From an uncultured Pelagibacteraceae bacterium (lineage in GTDB: Bacteria; Pseudomonadota; Alphaproteobacteria; Pelagibacterales; Pelagibacteraceae), in assembly GCA_902532565.1 (NCBI GenBank), contig CACAIR010000001.1:101991-165990 (forward strand): a DNA stretch of 64,000 nucleotides. The letters run 5' to 3'. Of this stretch, positions 60,210-64,000 are shown in pieces. Made by a program: the position numbers and the translations under genes. Position 1 is the first letter of the stretch. Each line of letters starts with the position of its first letter. Below the pieces are notes generated by a model. The model had not been told where the DNA came from, did no database searches, and saw only the letters and a list, made by a program, of their open reading frames with translations.

Positions 60210-60866
60210 ATGGATAATAAAATTTTAGAAATATTTATTCCAGGACCAGCGGGCAGACTAGAAGCAAAATATTTTAAAAGTAAAAAGAATACATCTCCAA
60301 TAGCATTAGTTTTGCAGCCTCATCCTCAATATGGTGGAACTATGAATAATAAAGTAATTGTAGAAACTTTTAAGACATTTATGGAAAATGATTTTTCAGT
60401 TTGTAGAGTTAATTTTAGAGGTGTTGGAAAAAGTGATGGTGAATTTGATAATGGTCAAGGTGAATTAGCTGATGCTGCTGCAGCATTAGATTGGTTAGAA
60501 CGAGAAAATTTTGATAATTCTCAATGTTGGGTTTCAGGTTTCTCATTTGGCTCTCTGATAGCAATGCAATTGTTAATGCGTCGACCTGAAATAAATAGAT
60601 TTATTGCAATTTCTCCTCAGCCAAATGCTTATGATTTTTCATTTCTTTCTCCATGTCCAACTTCGGGATTGATGGTTTATGGAAAAAAGGATGAACTAGT
60701 ACCTCTAGAATATATAAAAGATTTAGATAAAAGGTTAAGCGCTCAAAAAGGAATTAAAGTAGAATTTCAATCTGTACCAGATGCAAATCATTTTTTTTCA
60801 AAAAATGAAAATCTATTAGTAAAATATTTAGATAAGTATATTAAAAAAGAAACTGCTCTTTACTAA
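60210..60866 (+). CDS. Alpha/beta hydrolase family protein
   Basis: LQPHPQYGGTMNNKVI, VNFRGVGKSDGEFDNGQGE, WVSGFSFGSLIAMQL. Confidence 0.88.
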   Translation: MDNKILEIFIPGPAGRLEAKYFKSKKNTSPIALVLQPHPQYGGTMNNKVIVETFKTFMENDFSVCRVNFRGVGKSDGEFDNGQGELADAAAALDWLERENFDNSQCWVSGFSFGSLIAMQLLMRRPEINRFIAISPQPNAYDFSFLSPCPTSGLMVYGKKDELVPLEYIKDLDKRLSAQKGIKVEFQSVPDANHFFSKNENLLVKYLDKYIKKETALY

Positions 60867-62008
60867 AAATTATTAAGTATTTGACCTCCCTGAGAAGGTT
60901 TTTTACATCTGGTAGTATTAGGAAATGTTATCGGCAAATTCAAAAAACGTCTTACTGCGAGATATGCAAAAGCTTGAGACTCTATAAAATCTCCATTAAA
61001 TTTAAATTCATCAATATCTTTTATAATTTTTTTTTGGTTGGTAATAAATTTATTAATCTTTTTAATTAAAGTTACATTTTTTCTACCGCCGCCACAAAAA
61101 ATAAAATTTTTAACGTCTATATTATTCATTTGATTTATTCTTTTCAAACCTTCAGAAATCAAAAAAGCTGTAAATTCAGTTAAGGTTGCACACCCATCTT
61201 CTAGGCTTAATCCTTTTACAAAAGATATATCAAAATCATTTATATCCATCGATTCTTCAATAGATGAGATTTCAAAGTTTTCTTTTGCTTGGTTAAGTAT
61301 CAATTCGTTGACATTACCTGATAGAGCCAACAATCCCTTATCGTCAAATTTTTTATTGCTATTTTTTCTCAACCATTCATTTATCAAACAATTTCCAGGT
61401 CCAATATCATATGCATATATATTCTTTTTTATTTCTTTATCATCCAAGACTGTAGTAACATTTGTTATACCCCCGATATTTATAATATTGATTGGATAAT
61501 CTAATTTGAAATTTTCTCTTATTTTTTTTAAAATTAAATGATGAAATAAAGGAGTCAATGGTGCCCCCTGACCTCCATTATTTAGATCTTGTTGTCTAAA
61601 ATTGTTAATAACCGTACACTTTGTTAATTGGGATAAGAGATTACCATCTCCTATTTGTTTAGAGATTTTATCTTTAACCTGGTGATATACTGTTTGACCA
61701 TGAAAACCTATCAAGTTTGGTTCGGCTCCCTCCTCCTTAATAAATTCATTGATAATTTTTGCATTATAAATTGTAAATTTCTTTTCAATTTTGCTCAAAG
61801 TTGATGAGTTTTTTTTTAAATCCTCTGAATTACTTAAATTTTCTCTTATAAATATTAGATCACTGTATAATTGATCACTGAATTTATAATATTTATCTGA
61901 TATTTCTGTAAAATAATCATACCCGTCTGTTTTTATTAAAGATAAATCTACTCCATCCATAGAAGTTCCACTCATTAAACCTAAAACAGTGAATATCTTT
62001 TTTTTCAT
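60863..62008 (-). CDS. anmK: Anhydro-N-acetylmuramic acid kinase
   Basis: GLMSGTSMDGVDLSLIKTDG, GFHGQTVYHQ, NIGGITNVT, DIGPGNCLINEW. Confidence 0.92.
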   Translation of the reverse strand: MKKKIFTVLGLMSGTSMDGVDLSLIKTDGYDYFTEISDKYYKFSDQLYSDLIFIRENLSNSEDLKKNSSTLSKIEKKFTIYNAKIINEFIKEEGAEPNLIGFHGQTVYHQVKDKISKQIGDGNLLSQLTKCTVINNFRQQDLNNGGQGAPLTPLFHHLILKKIRENFKLDYPINIINIGGITNVTTVLDDKEIKKNIYAYDIGPGNCLINEWLRKNSNKKFDDKGLLALSGNVNELILNQAKENFEISSIEESMDINDFDISFVKGLSLEDGCATLTEFTAFLISEGLKRINQMNNIDVKNFIFCGGGRKNVTLIKKINKFITNQKKIIKDIDEFKFNGDFIESQAFAYLAVRRFLNLPITFPNTTRCKKPSQGGQILNNF

Positions 62009-62055
62009 ATTTATTTTTTTTTAGAAAAATTTGTATATTGTAGAAGTATAAGCTT

Positions 62056-63285
62056 ATGAATAAATTTTTAAAAGAATTTAAAGATAGAGGTTATTTCTAT
62101 CAATGCACTAGCGAGGATGAATTATCGCATTTATTAGATAAAGAAAAAATCAATGGTTATATAGGATTTGATTGTACAGCTGAAAGCCTACATGTTGGCA
62201 GTCTTCTTCAAATAATGTGTTTAAGATTGCTTCAAAAACATGGGCATAAGCCTATCGTATTATTAGGTGGTGGAACAACAAGAATAGGTGATCCTTCAGG
62301 AAAAGATAAAACAAGAAAAATATTAAGTGAAAAAGAAATAGACAAAAATATTAAAAATATAGAAAAAATACTTAAAATTTTTTTAGAAAACAAAAATCCA
62401 AAAACTAAACCGGTTTTTGTAAATAATTATTCCTGGCTTAAAAGTTTAAATTATATTTCTTTTTTAAGAGATATAGGAAGGCATTTTACAATAAATAAAA
62501 TGTTAACTTTTGAGAGCGTTAAAACTCGACTGGAGCGAGAGCAATCACTAAGTTATATGGAATTTAATTACATGATACTTCAAGCCTATGATTTTTTAGA
62601 ATTAAACAAAAAAAAAAATTGTAAACTACAAATAGGTGGTTCAGATCAGTGGGGTAATATTGTAAATGGTGTCGATCTTATAAAAAGATATTCAGACAAA
62701 CATACTTATGGGTTAACAACCCCTTTAATTACCTTGGCTTCAGGGGTAAAAATGGGGAAAACAGAAGCTGGAGCAATTTGGTTGGATAAAAATTTTTTAT
62801 CTCCTTATGATTACTGGCAATTTTGGAGAAATACAGATGATAGAGATGTTGTAAAATTTTTAAAAATTTTTACTGATCTTGAAATACATGAAATAGATAA
62901 TTTAAAAAATGAAAATATCAATAAATTAAAAATATTGTTAGCTAATAAAGCAACAGAGATGCTTCATGGTAAAAGAGCTTCTCAAAATTCTGAAGAAGCT
63001 GCTAAAGAAGCTTTTTCGGGTAATTACCTTGGCTCTAATTTACCAACTGTAAAAATCAAATCCAAGGACTTTAATAAACATATTAATATTATAGATCTGA
63101 TAATCATGTCTAAATTGGAAAGCTCTAAGAGTGAAATTAGAAGATTGTTAAAAGGTAAAGCGATCAAAGTTAACGATAAACTTATAAATGATGAAAAATT
63201 AATTATCAATAATGAACAACTAAAAGTAAATTACTTAAAACTTTCTATTGGAAAAAAAAGACATATTAAAATTGAAATTATTTAA
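62056..63285 (+). CDS. tyrS: Tyrosyl-tRNA synthetase
   Basis: GYIGFDCTAESLHVGSLLQIM, GGGTTRIGDPSGKD, GGSDQWGNIVNGVDLI, C-terminal S4-like domain. Confidence 0.95.
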   Translation: MNKFLKEFKDRGYFYQCTSEDELSHLLDKEKINGYIGFDCTAESLHVGSLLQIMCLRLLQKHGHKPIVLLGGGTTRIGDPSGKDKTRKILSEKEIDKNIKNIEKILKIFLENKNPKTKPVFVNNYSWLKSLNYISFLRDIGRHFTINKMLTFESVKTRLEREQSLSYMEFNYMILQAYDFLELNKKKNCKLQIGGSDQWGNIVNGVDLIKRYSDKHTYGLTTPLITLASGVKMGKTEAGAIWLDKNFLSPYDYWQFWRNTDDRDVVKFLKIFTDLEIHEIDNLKNENINKLKILLANKATEMLHGKRASQNSEEAAKEAFSGNYLGSNLPTVKIKSKDFNKHINIIDLIIMSKLESSKSEIRRLLKGKAIKVNDKLINDEKLIINNEQLKVNYLKLSIGKKRHIKIEII

Positions 63286-64000
63286 TTTTTCTTAATTTTC
63301 TCTAAAGTCCGTGTGATAAATCTTGGTGTTAATGTCTTAATTGGATTTACGGTGGTTTCTAAATCATCAGGTGGACCTTTAATTTTAAAACTGACACCAA
63401 AAACTCCCTCTCCAACTTTTTTTCCAACTAATATATCTCCAATCAGTGGTATAGATGAAATTGTTCTATTAACAGTAGTTGCTGGTACTAATGTGCCTCT
63501 TAAACTAATTAAATTTTTACTTTGTATATAACCTTCCAATAAAATTGAAATTGCAGGACCAATTGCATAAATTTCCTCTATAGTCATTAATTTATCTTTA
63601 TTATTAAATTTCATCTCAAAATCCGTAAATCTTATACCCTCACCAGTTAAAAGATCAGCTATTCCTTGTAATGAAGCCAAAGTTAATAACTTAGCTAGAA
63701 CTGGGATTTCTTGAATCTTAAAATTATCAACTTTTAATGTCGAATTTGTTATACCATTTTTTTTTATAGAATAAAAATCAAGATCTCCTTCTTCAAAACC
63801 CTTAATAAATTTATATCTATCTACAAAAGGCTTTGCATTATGAGAATATAATGTAGTCACTCTTTCATTACCTTTGTCTTTAATAGTAAATTTTATATTT
63901 TGATCATTAGAAAATTTTGACTCCAAATTAAGTTCAGAAATTTTATTGTTATTCAATGTTAAAAAACCTCTTAGATTATAAATAGTATCCTTTTTATTCA
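63282..64000 (-). CDS. AsmA/YhdP-like protein, C-terminal portion (runs off window)
   Basis: LAKLLTLASLQGIADLLTGEGIRFTDFEMKF...GPAISILLEGYIQSKNLISLRGTLVPA; gene 5' end lies beyond 64000. Confidence 0.75.
   Translation of the reverse strand, partial: NKKDTIYNLRGFLTLNNNKISELNLESKFSNDQNIKFTIKDKGNERVTTLYSHNAKPFVDRYKFIKGFEEGDLDFYSIKKNGITNSTLKVDNFKIQEIPVLAKLLTLASLQGIADLLTGEGIRFTDFEMKFNNKDKLMTIEEIYAIGPAISILLEGYIQSKNLISLRGTLVPATTVNRTISSIPLIGDILVGKKVGEGVFGVSFKIKGPPDDLETTVNPIKTLTPRFITRTLEKIKKN

Noticed and set aside
1-64000. tRNA, rRNA, CRISPR, transposon or prophage features
   Set aside because: Scanned intergenic gaps by eye; no tRNA-like cloverleaf, repeat-spacer pattern, transposase or phage gene was apparent. 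A covariance-model scan would be needed to be definitive.

Overview
AT-rich, very compact alphaproteobacterial chromosomal segment. Gene content and style resemble SAR11/Pelagibacterales (inference; no database search was possible). About 69 protein genes are supported, and I saw no tRNA, rRNA, CRISPR array, transposase or prophage. Recognisable modules: (1) a sulfonate-type catabolic cluster at the left edge (malate/L-lactate-dehydrogenase-family enzyme, Pta, HpsN-like HisD homologue); (2) a glucosylglycerate-type synthesis, phosphorolysis and uptake locus (GH13_18, GpgS, MpgP-like HAD, MalK/SBP/MalF/MalG), in which the permeases carry unusual extra domains; (3) cysE-cysK; (4) a 3.5 kb run of ten small same-strand genes (secreted proteins, three ~100-aa proteins, membrane protein, cupin, SnoaL-like, DUF2798-like, SMR), which is the least explained region; (5) an rbs-like and iol-like sugar/inositol region with two ABC transporters, IolD/IolE/IolG-like enzymes and no recognisable IolB/IolC/IolJ; (6) MsrPQ, and DUF779 plus an aldehyde dehydrogenase with a Lys-rich N-terminal tail; (7) glnA; (8) an Rrf2/IscR-sufBCDSU-sufT-sufA operon with an excellent IscR type-1-like operator; (9) anmK, tyrS and a partial AsmA-like gene. 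Direct reading also found strong hairpins after all three ABC substrate-binding-protein genes, a 56-aa ORF missing from the supplied ORF track, and an internal Shine-Dalgarno/ATG inside the aldehyde dehydrogenase gene.
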